A DNA stretch of 10,056 nt, from NCBI GenBank assembly GCA_964385195.1, contig CAYLOC010000126.1, positions 1-10,056 on the forward strand. The letters run 5' to 3'. The notes beneath the pieces were generated by a model, which was given only the letters and a program-made list of their open reading frames with translations, did no database searches and was not told where the DNA came from. Origin of the DNA: CAYLOC01 sp964385195 (lineage in GTDB: Bacteria > Actinomycetota > Actinomycetes > Propionibacteriales > Nocardioidaceae). Positions 1 through 6,229 of the stretch are shown in pieces; position 1 is the stretch's first letter; the number at the start of each line of letters is the position of its first letter. A program made the position numbers and the translations under genes.

Positions 1-669
1 GGAGTGGGGGGTGCCGTTGGCGAGGGTGCCGACGACGACCACGTTGGACTCCCAGACCTTGCCGTCCCAGTCATCGCAGGAGACCAGCACCACACGCCCC
101 GGCCCGGTCTGCCGGAACAGCTTGGCGGCACGGCGGGGCAACTCGTTCTTGTGGAAGACCATGGTGCGGGTCACGGTGTAGCGCAGTTGCCCCTTTGCGG
201 TACCGACCGTGAAGGAGTCTCCGCGTCCGAGGTTGTCCAGGTTGTCGAACACGCCGCCGCCGGTGTGCACCGAGTGTGCGACGAGGATTGCGGTGCCTTG
301 CGCGGCCCCTGGTTTGGCCCCGGCGTTCCACCAGCCGACGAGGGATGGGTTCGACGGCGGGTAGAGGATCTGGTTGTCCATCGACACCGGAACCACCTGG
401 GCGTCAATGTCCATGGACGGGACGAGCAGATGGTCTGGAACACCGGTACCCGGGGCATCTGTGGGCTCGGTCGGACTGGGGGAGGCTGACAGGGTGCTTC
501 CGCCCGATGTCGTCTCGGCGGGGGTGGCGGTCGCTTCTGCGTTGACCATCTTCGACGGCCCGTCGGTACTGGCAGCCCCCCCGCAGGCGGAGAGGGACAG
601 CATCGCAGCCAGGGCCACGGCTGCTGGAGCGGTACGGCGAAGCCGGTACCACGCCGGTGAACTGGCCAT
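1..669 (-). CDS. Lipobox-containing class F-like sortase, first-listed paralogue (partial, 3' end outside window)
   Basis: The 223 residues visible form a sortase-like transpeptidase that would sit on the outer face of the membrane and join a sorting-signal protein to an acceptor. The N-terminus is a lipoprotein signal peptide with the lipobox LSAC, predicted lipidated Cys29, followed by a Ser/Thr/Pro-rich linker to about residue 78 and then the sortase beta-barrel. Catalytic His132 lies in LVAHSVHTGGGVF and Cys198 in VLVSCDDWDG. The Arg usually found a few residues after the Cys in sortases is not evident; by eye its place in WESNVVV is Glu207. The ATG at 669 follows GGGGAG (674-679) at good spacing. 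The gene lies 79 bases downstream of a close paralogue and is probably co-transcribed with it. The frame is open to the window edge, so the C-terminus is unseen. Family is confident; activity is inferred. Confidence 0.85.
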   Translation of the reverse strand, partial: MASSPAWYRLRRTAPAAVALAAMLSLSACGGAASTDGPSKMVNAEATATPAETTSGGSTLSASPSPTEPTDAPGTGVPDHLLVPSMDIDAQVVPVSMDNQILYPPSNPSLVGWWNAGAKPGAAQGTAILVAHSVHTGGGVFDNLDNLGRGDSFTVGTAKGQLRYTVTRTMVFHKNELPRRAAKLFRQTGPGRVVLVSCDDWDGKVWESNVVVVGTLANGTPHS

Positions 670-748
670 TACTCTCCCCGTTGGGTCTTGCGGTAGGGCA
701 GGTCGAGCATACGTCACCTATCGACGTACCCGGGGCACCGACCGGGGG

Positions 749-1465
749 TCATGACGGCTCGGCGAACACCACGACGTTGGACTCCCACACGCTGCCGTCC
801 CAGTCATCGCAGGAGACCAGCACCAGTCGGCCCGGGCCGGACTGGCCGAACACCTCCTGGGCATGCGCTGGGAGCTCGGACTTGTGGTAGACCTCCACCC
901 GGGACACGGTGTAGCTCAGGTCACCGCTGCTCGTCTCGACCGTGATCGAGCTCCCCGGCCCGAGCGTGTCCAAGGAGTTGAACACTCCGCCGCCGGTGTG
1001 CACCGCGTGCCCGACGAGCACGGCGGTACCGCTGGAGGAGCCCGGGCGGGCGCCCTGGCTCCACCAGCCGACCGTGGACGTGTTCGACGGCGGGGTCAGG
1101 ACACCGTCGTACATCGCGATCGGGATCACCGGCGCATTGATCGACAGCGCCGGCACCTCCAGCTCCATCGGGGTGGATGACGAGGAGTCGGAGTCGTCGG
1201 ACTGGGTGGTTGTCTCCGTTTCGGTGGGCGTGGCCTTCTCCTCCAGCGAGACTTGCCGCTGCGTGGTCACGGGGGGAGGGGGGATGGTGTGGCTGGGGAG
1301 GGTGCTCGTCGTCGTGGACGGCGTGGGAACGCCAGCACCGCTCGTTGTCGCCACCGCGTCGGGCTGGGAGGAACCGCCACAACCGGCGACGCCCAGCGCG
1401 AGGAGGACGGTGATCGGTACGACGAGCCGCGCGGTGCGTCTGTGTGGCTGCTTCCCCTCGACCAT
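749..1465 (-). CDS. Lipobox-containing class F-like sortase, second paralogue
   Basis: This 238-residue protein is a tandem paralogue of the sortase that follows it. It has a basic N-terminus, a hydrophobic stretch and the lipobox VAGC with Cys29, then a long Ser/Thr/Glu/Asp-rich linker (about residues 30-98) and the sortase domain. His153 is in LVGHAVHTGGGVF and Cys219 in VLVSCDDWDG. The usual Arg position reads Glu228 in WESNVVV, as in the paralogue. An in-frame ATG six codons upstream (1483) is possible, but no ribosome site precedes it. I chose 1465, which has a weak GGGGG 11 bases upstream and places the lipidated Cys at residue 29 exactly as in the paralogue. The gene encoded just upstream in the same direction is a secreted protein with a sorting-signal-like tail and a plausible substrate. 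Sortase fold is confident; the start and the enzymatic competence are less so. Confidence 0.87.
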   Translation of the reverse strand: MVEGKQPHRRTARLVVPITVLLALGVAGCGGSSQPDAVATTSGAGVPTPSTTTSTLPSHTIPPPPVTTQRQVSLEEKATPTETETTTQSDDSDSSSSTPMELEVPALSINAPVIPIAMYDGVLTPPSNTSTVGWWSQGARPGSSSGTAVLVGHAVHTGGGVFNSLDTLGPGSSITVETSSGDLSYTVSRVEVYHKSELPAHAQEVFGQSGPGRLVLVSCDDWDGSVWESNVVVFAEPS

Positions 1466-1483
1466 GCTCGGTGAGACCCCCAT

Positions 1484-1545
1484 TGTCAGTACTCGGTTAT
1501 CTGTACTCGACGCTGTCAGTACTCGATGTTGTCAGTGCCCGATGT
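1484..1545 (-). repeat. Four imperfect direct repeats in the sortase leader
   Basis: Four head-to-tail units lie at 1545-1530, 1529-1514, 1513-1502 and 1501-1484. On the coding (minus) strand they share the core CGAGTACTGACA; the first unit has CGGGCACTGACA and the third is shortened to CGAGTACA. Three of the four contain AGTACT or a truncated form of it. The array ends directly at the alternative ATG 1483 and lies between a possible -10 box (1554-1549) and the sortase start. It may be an operator or a 5' leader element; function is unknown. Confidence 0.65.
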
Positions 1546-1548
1546 GTG

Positions 1549-1554
1549 ATTCTA
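1549..1554 (-). promoter_or_regulatory. Possible -10 box of the sortase pair
   Basis: On the minus strand the hexamer TAGAAT matches the TANNNT -10 consensus closely. No good -35 is present 17-18 bases upstream. If used, transcription would begin near 1542 and the leader would contain the direct repeats at 1484-1545. Confidence 0.35.
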
Positions 1555-1583
1555 CGGCGGCGATGCCCACCGTACCTGCTGGA

Positions 1584-1623
1584 ATCAGTGAGGCCGGCCC
1601 CCGCAGGGACCGGCCTCACTGAT
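1584..1623 (-). terminator. Rho-independent-type hairpin after the surface protein gene
   Basis: ATCAGTGAGGCCGG (1584-1597) and CCGGCCTCACTGAT (1610-1623) form a perfect 14-bp stem with a 12-base loop. It begins 24 bases past the stop codon of the surface protein gene. There is no U-run, as is common in high-GC actinobacteria. No plus-strand gene ends here, so it most likely ends the minus-strand transcript and separates the surface protein from the sortases, perhaps with read-through. Confidence 0.85.
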
Positions 1624-1647
1624 GTTGACGGGCTATCTACGGACTAC

Positions 1648-2817
1648 CTACGCCTCGTGGTGACCACGACGGCGCCGCAGGGCCCCAGCGAGGACGATCA
1701 GTCCCGCCAGCCCGGCAGCCACACCACCGAACAGTCCGGCGCCCGGGCCGCCACTGTCGGAGTGGTCGGTCGGGCCCACCAGACCGGCCGGCACCTTCGT
1801 CGGCAGCGGTGCGGTGGTCTCAGTCTGGGTCGGCGTCGAAGTCGGCGACGAGGTCGGTTGTGTCGGCGTCGGCGAGGTCGTCGGCTTCTGCGTCGGCGTC
1901 GGCGACGTGGTCGGCTTCTGTGTCGGCGTCGGCGAGGTCGTCGGCTTCTGCGTCGGTGTCGGCGACTGGGTCGGCTTCGGCTTCTCGAAGTCCACCGAGT
2001 ACGAGGCCTTACTCGAGTTGTTGGTTGGGTCCTTGTCCCACGCCTTGACCGGCGCGAACGTCACCGCAAAGTTGTGCTTCTTACCCGACAGCAACCTCGT
2101 GGGCATGTTGAACTTGATCTGTTGGAGCTCGGGGACTGCCTCCACAAAGCACACGACCTTCTTACTCGACACTGTCGGGCAAGCGGTGATCTTGTGCTGC
2201 GGACTGGTCGGCTTTCCGAAGAACTCGGCGTTCTTGGTGGCTTCCAGGGTGAGTTTCACGGTGCCGGTCTGCGGGCCATTGTTGTAGATGTCGATTGTCA
2301 GCCCGTCCTGGACCACCCCGGTCTTGGCGTTGTAGGTGATGACACTGGGGAAGGAGAACTGGGTGTTGAAGTCCACTACCTTGCCGGTGTAGACCTTGTC
2401 GCTCACGGTCTTCTTCGCCTGGTGGTCGGTGACGGACACCGTGGTCACACGCTGGGGTGCGTCCTTGGCGACCTCGACCTGGAAGTTGGCGTTGAAGGGG
2501 CCGTCAAAGCCTTGTGTGCACAGCCAGGTGAGGTTCTTGCCCTTCACCGGTTCGCAACTGCTGCTGATCGTGAAGGTGGCACCCTGGACCTTGTGGTCGA
2601 GTTTCACCGTGTAGGTGTCGTCGGCTTTCCCGTTTTCCTTCTGGATCGTGAACGTGTCGATGCCGCCCTGTTCGACGTACATCGGTGATCCGTCCAGGTT
2701 CAACACCACTCCGTCGGCGGCGGAGGCAGGCGCCAGCACCGCACCGGCGGCGATGACGGCAAGGCTCGCGCCTCCAGCGGCGGCCGCTCGCCAGCGCGAA
2801 CGTACGGTCTGATTCAT
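1648..2817 (-). CDS. Secreted Pro/Thr-stalked surface protein with sorting-signal-like C-terminus
   Basis: The protein has 389 residues and no recognised family. A signal peptide (residues 1-33, APASA before the cut) leads to two beta-rich regions of roughly 110-140 residues, each with one Cys pair (88/100 and 213/223) likely to form disulfides; they may be immunoglobulin-like. A stalk of decapeptides SPTPTQKPTT follows (285-324), then a Thr-rich part, LPTKVPAGLVGP (338-349), a Gly/Ala-rich hydrophobic segment (about 361-380) and RRRR. This tail has the layout of a cell-wall sorting signal but no LPXTG or LAXTG. The open frame extends upstream to 2961, but the ATG at 2817 has TAGGGGGA eight bases before it and begins a proper signal peptide. 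Two sortase genes lie immediately downstream, making this their likely substrate. It could equally be retained as a membrane-anchored stalk protein. Confidence 0.88.
   Translation of the reverse strand: MNQTVRSRWRAAAAGGASLAVIAAGAVLAPASAADGVVLNLDGSPMYVEQGGIDTFTIQKENGKADDTYTVKLDHKVQGATFTISSSCEPVKGKNLTWLCTQGFDGPFNANFQVEVAKDAPQRVTTVSVTDHQAKKTVSDKVYTGKVVDFNTQFSFPSVITYNAKTGVVQDGLTIDIYNNGPQTGTVKLTLEATKNAEFFGKPTSPQHKITACPTVSSKKVVCFVEAVPELQQIKFNMPTRLLSGKKHNFAVTFAPVKAWDKDPTNNSSKASYSVDFEKPKPTQSPTPTQKPTTSPTPTQKPTTSPTPTQKPTTSPTPTQPTSSPTSTPTQTETTAPLPTKVPAGLVGPTDHSDSGGPGAGLFGGVAAGLAGLIVLAGALRRRRGHHEA
1846..1965 (-). repeat. In-frame 30-bp tandem repeats coding the Pro/Thr stalk
   Basis: Four consecutive 30-base units encode SPTPTQKPTT three times and then SPTPTQPTSS. 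The DNA units are nearly identical, differing mainly at a few silent sites, which points to recent expansion by slippage or unequal recombination. Because each unit is a multiple of three, copy-number change would lengthen or shorten the stalk without breaking the frame. Confidence 0.9.
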
Positions 2818-2825
2818 GGGATGCG

Positions 2826-2833
2826 TCCCCCTA
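2826..2833 (-). promoter_or_regulatory. Ribosome binding site of the surface protein
   Basis: TAGGGGGA on the minus strand lies eight bases before the ATG at 2817. It decides the start against the 48-codon upstream extension of the same open frame, which lacks a signal peptide at its own N-terminus. Confidence 0.7.
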
Positions 2834-2995
2834 TTCCAATCAAGACAAAGACAACAGAACCTCACGTACCGTACCAGAAGCAAACCGTAGGGCGCACCTT
2901 CAGACCACGGAGTGTCGCAGCGCGGTGTTGCCGCCGCCGAGGAGTGGGGCGAGTGGGGCAAAAGGGTCAGTTGTGACGACGCCCCCGGGGACTGG

Positions 2996-4237
2996 CTAGT
3001 TGATCATTCCGGCGCCAACGGTGACTCCGGTGGCCTCGTCGACGAGGATGAACGAGCCGGTGGAGCGGTTGCGCTCATAGGGGTCGCACAGCAGGGGGGT
3101 CGTCGTCCGCAACTGCACCCTGCCGATCTCGTTGAGCCCCAGTTCGGTGGTCTCTAGGTCCCGGTGCAAGGAGTTGACGTCGAGCCGGTACTGGATGTTC
3201 TTCACCAGCGCCCGTCCGGTGCGGGTGGTGTGCTTGAACGCCAGCTTCTGCCGGGGTTTCAGCGGCTGCGGCACCATCCAGCACACCATGGCGTCGATGT
3301 CCTGGCTGGGCTCGGGGGCGTTCGCCGGCCGGCAGATCATGTCGCCGCGGGAAACGTCGAGGTCGTCCTCGAGCCGGACGGTCACCGACATCGGAGGATA
3401 GGCCTCGTCCAGCGACTGCTGCCCCAGGTCGATCCCCGCGATCGTGCTGCTCAACCCCGAGGGAAGCACCAGCACCTCGTCGCCGGGCTTCATCACGCCG
3501 CCGCTGACCCGCCCGGCGTACCCGCGGTAGTCGTGGAAGTCGTCGGACTTGGGCCGGATGACGTACTGGACCGGGAACCGGGTGTCCACCATCTCCCGGT
3601 CGGAGGCAACGTGCACGTTCTCCAGGTGGTGCAGCAGCAGCGGGCCGTCGTACCACGGCATGTTCTCGGACCGGGTCACGACGTTGTCGCCCTTGAGCGC
3701 GGAGATCGGGATGATCTGCAGGTCCGGGATCGACAGTTTGGTGGCGAAGGAGGTGAAGTCGTCGTGGATCTTCTGGTAGGCCTCCTCGGCGTAGTCCACC
3801 AGATCCATCTTGTTCACCGCCAGCACCAGGTGCGGAACCCGCAGCAGGGACAGCAGTACGGCGTGCCGGCGCGACTGTTCGGTCAGGCCTTGCCGGGCGT
3901 CCACCAGCACCAGGCCAAGGTCGGCCGTCGAGGCTCCGGTCACCATGTTGCGGGTGTACTGCACGTGCCCGGGGGTGTCGGCGATGATGAACTTGCGGAT
4001 CGGCGTGGCGAAGTAGCGGTAGGCCACGTCGATGGTGATGCCCTGCTCCCGCTCGGAGCGCAGTCCGTCGGTGAGCAGCGCGAGGTCGGTGTAGTCGTAG
4101 CCGCGTCGGGTGGAGGTGGTCTCCACCGACTCCAGCTGGTCCTCGAAGATCGACTTCGAGTCCAGCAGCAGGCGGCCGATCAGAGTCGACTTGCCGTCGT
4201 CGACCGACCCGGCGGTCGCGAACCGGAGCAGGTCCAT
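2996..4237 (-). CDS. cysN: Sulfate adenylyltransferase subunit 1 (GTPase subunit)
   Basis: CysN is the regulatory GTPase of the ATP sulfurylase complex. With CysD it drives sulfate + ATP to adenosine 5'-phosphosulfate (APS) in the cytoplasm by coupling to GTP hydrolysis. The 413 residues show all G-protein motifs: GSVDDGKS (10-17), DTPGH (87-91), NKMD (142-145) and SALKG (179-183), followed by EF-Tu-like beta-barrel domains. The length is somewhat below E. coli CysN (about 475) but normal for actinobacterial forms without extra parts; no APS kinase domain is fused to it. The ATG overlaps the cysD stop by one base (TGATG), so the two are translationally coupled. It is the last gene of the operon; no clear terminator follows in the 178 bases before the surface protein gene. 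Confidence 0.97.
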   Translation of the reverse strand: MDLLRFATAGSVDDGKSTLIGRLLLDSKSIFEDQLESVETTSTRRGYDYTDLALLTDGLRSEREQGITIDVAYRYFATPIRKFIIADTPGHVQYTRNMVTGASTADLGLVLVDARQGLTEQSRRHAVLLSLLRVPHLVLAVNKMDLVDYAEEAYQKIHDDFTSFATKLSIPDLQIIPISALKGDNVVTRSENMPWYDGPLLLHHLENVHVASDREMVDTRFPVQYVIRPKSDDFHDYRGYAGRVSGGVMKPGDEVLVLPSGLSSTIAGIDLGQQSLDEAYPPMSVTVRLEDDLDVSRGDMICRPANAPEPSQDIDAMVCWMVPQPLKPRQKLAFKHTTRTGRALVKNIQYRLDVNSLHRDLETTELGLNEIGRVQLRTTTPLLCDPYERNRSTGSFILVDEATGVTVGAGMIN

Positions 4238-5148
4238 CAGAAGTACCCCTCTCGCTTGCGGTCTTCCATCGCGGCTTCGCTGAACCGGTCGTCACCGCGG
4301 GTGGCGCCCCGCTCGGTGACCCGAACGACGGCGATCTCCTCGCAGATCTCCTCATAGGTGGCGGCGGTGGACTCCACGCAGCCGGTGAGCGTCATGTCCC
4401 CGACCGTCCGGAACCGCACCGTGCGCTCCTCGATCTGCTCACCGTCGCGCGGCTGGACGTAGTCGCTCGCGGTGAGCAGGAGCCCCTCGCGGTCGATGAT
4501 GCGGCGCTTGTGCGCGAAGTAGATGGAGGGGATCTCCATCCGCTCTCGGGTGATGTAGTGCCAGATGTCGAGCTCGGTCCAGTTCGACAGTGGGAAGACG
4601 CGCATGTGCTCGCCCTCGTGGATCTTGCCGTTGTAGAGCGACCAGAGTTCCGGCCGCTGGTTCTTCGGGTCCCACTGGCCGAAGTCGTCACGGTGGGAGT
4701 AGATCCGCTCCTTCGCGCGGGCCTTCTCCTCGTCCCGACGTCCACCACCGAACGCCGCGGTGAATCCCTCTTCCTCGATCGCGTGCAACAGCGTGCCGAT
4801 CTGCAGCCGGTTGCGGCTGGTCTTGCCGTCGTCGACCACGATGCCGTCGGCGATCGCCTGCTCGACCGACGCCACGATCAACCGGAGACCGAGGCGGGCG
4901 ATCCAGCGGTCGCGGCACTCGATCACCTCCGGGAAGTCATAGCCGGTGTCGACCTGCATGACCGGGAACGGGATCCGTGCCGGGTAGAACGCCTTCTCCG
5001 CCAGATGCAGCATCGTGATGGAGTCCTTGCCGCCGGAGAACAGCAGGACCGGCCGCTCGAACTCCGCGGCGACCTCCCGGAAGATATGGATCGACTCCGC
5101 CTCGAGCTCGTCGAGCTGGCTCAGCCGGTAGTCGGCATGAACGGTCAT
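4237..5148 (-). CDS. cysD: Sulfate adenylyltransferase subunit 2
   Basis: CysD is the catalytic ATP-pyrophosphatase-type subunit that forms APS from ATP and sulfate, working as a complex with CysN encoded directly downstream. The protein has 303 residues, as expected for the family (E. coli 302). The PP-loop SGGKDS is at residues 38-43 and the conserved region FGGGRRDEEKARAKER lies near the middle of the protein, with the C-terminal end DRKREGYF typical of CysD. The frame stays open far upstream, but the ATG at 5148 is preceded by AAGGAG (5160-5165) and gives the family N-terminus (DELEAESIHIFREVAAEF). It starts 38 bases after the permease stop, inside the operon. Confidence 0.97.
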   Translation of the reverse strand: MTVHADYRLSQLDELEAESIHIFREVAAEFERPVLLFSGGKDSITMLHLAEKAFYPARIPFPVMQVDTGYDFPEVIECRDRWIARLGLRLIVASVEQAIADGIVVDDGKTSRNRLQIGTLLHAIEEEGFTAAFGGGRRDEEKARAKERIYSHRDDFGQWDPKNQRPELWSLYNGKIHEGEHMRVFPLSNWTELDIWHYITRERMEIPSIYFAHKRRIIDREGLLLTASDYVQPRDGEQIEERTVRFRTVGDMTLTGCVESTAATYEEICEEIAVVRVTERGATRGDDRFSEAAMEDRKREGYF

Positions 5149-5159
5149 GGGTTCGTCTG

Positions 5160-5165
5160 CTCCTT
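5160..5165 (-). promoter_or_regulatory. Ribosome binding site of cysD
   Basis: AAGGAG on the minus strand lies 11 bases before the ATG at 5148. It fixes the cysD start within a frame that is open far upstream. Confidence 0.7.
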
Positions 5166-5186
5166 CGTGGGCGATTCTGGCCAATC

Positions 5187-6215
5187 CTAACCATGACCGC
5201 GGACGGCTGGCGGGTTCCGGGGGTCGTCGATCTGCGCCACCGTCGGCGCCCCGAACATCGGCAGCCCGGAGCGACGGCGTAACAGGCCCCACACCAGCGG
5301 CAGCAGCACCACCATCGCCGCCCCGATCACCACGATCGCGATCGGGTGCGTATTGCTTGCGCCACCGAACGGGTTCCACTGGGCCTGGTCGAGCAGGGTG
5401 AGCCCCGACATCGCGAGCACGATCACGATGCCGCGGCGGATCAACGACGTCGGCACCTTCGGTGCGATGCGGGCGCCGAGGATGGTGCCGGGCACCGAGC
5501 CGATGATCAGCGGGATGACGATCGACCACACCAGACCGTGGGTCATGATGTTCGCCGCCGCCGCCGCGATCACCAGTGGCACGGCTTGGACCAGGTCGGT
5601 ACCGACGAGCTTCACCGCCGCCAGGGTCGGGTACAGCGTGAGCATCGCGATCATGATCACCGACCCGGCACCGACCGAGGTGATCCCGACGAGCATGCCG
5701 CCGAGCATCCCCACCAGCAGGGTCGGTACCGGCTGTACGGCCGGGTTGCTCTCCGGAGGGAGCTCCCCGCGTACCGCCTGCCGGAGCTGGATGTACAGCC
5801 GCAGTGCGTACGTCGAGGCCGCGAGCAGCAGCGCGAATCCGATGCTGAGCTTCAGCACCATGTCCAGGTCGCCGGGCGGACTGAGCCAGGCAAGCGCGTA
5901 CGGCGAGGCGAACGCCATCGGCACCGATCCGATCACCAGCCACATCGCGATCTTCAGGTGCGGGGACCCGTGCCGCAGGTGTACCAGTGCCCCCGAGGTA
6001 CGCGACGCCGCGGAGGCGGTCAGGTCGGCGGTGATCACCGCCGAGACGTGGCCGACGCCGAGGAAGATCAGCGCCGGCGTCATGAGCGCGCCCCCGCCCA
6101 TCCCGGTGATACCGACCACGATGCCGACGAGGAACGCCGCGATCACGGTCTTGATCTCCATCCCGTGACCGGACAGGAAGCCTGCGGCGAGCAGCGGTTG
6201 CGCCAGGTCCAGCAT
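5187..6215 (-). CDS. TauE/SafE (TSUP) family permease, probable sulfate or sulfite transporter
   Basis: This is an integral membrane protein of 342 residues with about eight hydrophobic segments. The family's internal duplication is visible: GIVVGITGMGGGALMTPAL (from 31) and GMLVGITSVGAGSVIMIAM (from 173). TSUP proteins move sulfur-containing anions such as sulfite or sulfate. Corynebacterium glutamicum CysZ, a permease of this kind, sits in a sulfate assimilation cluster and is proposed to take up sulfate. Placement between cysC and cysD here argues for the same pathway, but direction and substrate cannot be read from sequence. The ATG at 6215 has AAGGAG four bases upstream; a second ATG at codon 19 would shorten the leader. 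The cysC stop lies 14 bases upstream. The C-terminal tail after about residue 312 is hydrophilic. Confidence 0.93.
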   Translation of the reverse strand: MLDLAQPLLAAGFLSGHGMEIKTVIAAFLVGIVVGITGMGGGALMTPALIFLGVGHVSAVITADLTASAASRTSGALVHLRHGSPHLKIAMWLVIGSVPMAFASPYALAWLSPPGDLDMVLKLSIGFALLLAASTYALRLYIQLRQAVRGELPPESNPAVQPVPTLLVGMLGGMLVGITSVGAGSVIMIAMLTLYPTLAAVKLVGTDLVQAVPLVIAAAAANIMTHGLVWSIVIPLIIGSVPGTILGARIAPKVPTSLIRRGIVIVLAMSGLTLLDQAQWNPFGGASNTHPIAIVVIGAAMVVLLPLVWGLLRRRSGLPMFGAPTVAQIDDPRNPPAVRGHG

Positions 6216-6219
6216 GCGG

Positions 6220-6225
6220 CTCCTT
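6220..6225 (-). promoter_or_regulatory. Ribosome binding site of the TSUP permease
   Basis: AAGGAG sits four bases before the ATG at 6215 and just after the cysC stop codon (6232-6230). It supports the 6215 start over the internal ATG at codon 19 and shows tight operon packing. Confidence 0.7.
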
Positions 6226-6229
6226 CACG

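Noticed and set aside
729..749. ACCCGG/CCGGGGGT inverted repeat between the two sortase genes
   Set aside because: The stem is only about six pairs and the genes are 79 bases apart in one direction, so co-transcription is more likely than termination.
1846..1965. Regular 30-base repeats as a CRISPR array
   Set aside because: The units are head-to-tail without spacers and code in frame for a Pro/Thr stalk.
1444..2688. Plus-strand open frame with Arg-rich repeats opposite the surface protein
   Set aside because: The repeats are the complement of the Pro/Thr stalk repeats; the minus-strand protein has a signal peptide, Cys pairs and a membrane tail.
2962..2995. GC-rich CCCCCGGGG just after the cysN stop as a terminator
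   Set aside because: The self-complementary part is too short and leaves no loop; no convincing hairpin follows cysN.
3164..4357. Long plus-strand open frame opposite cysN
   Set aside because: It is a mirror of cysN codon bias (Val/His/Gln/Gly-rich, no motifs); cysN on the minus strand has all GTPase motifs.
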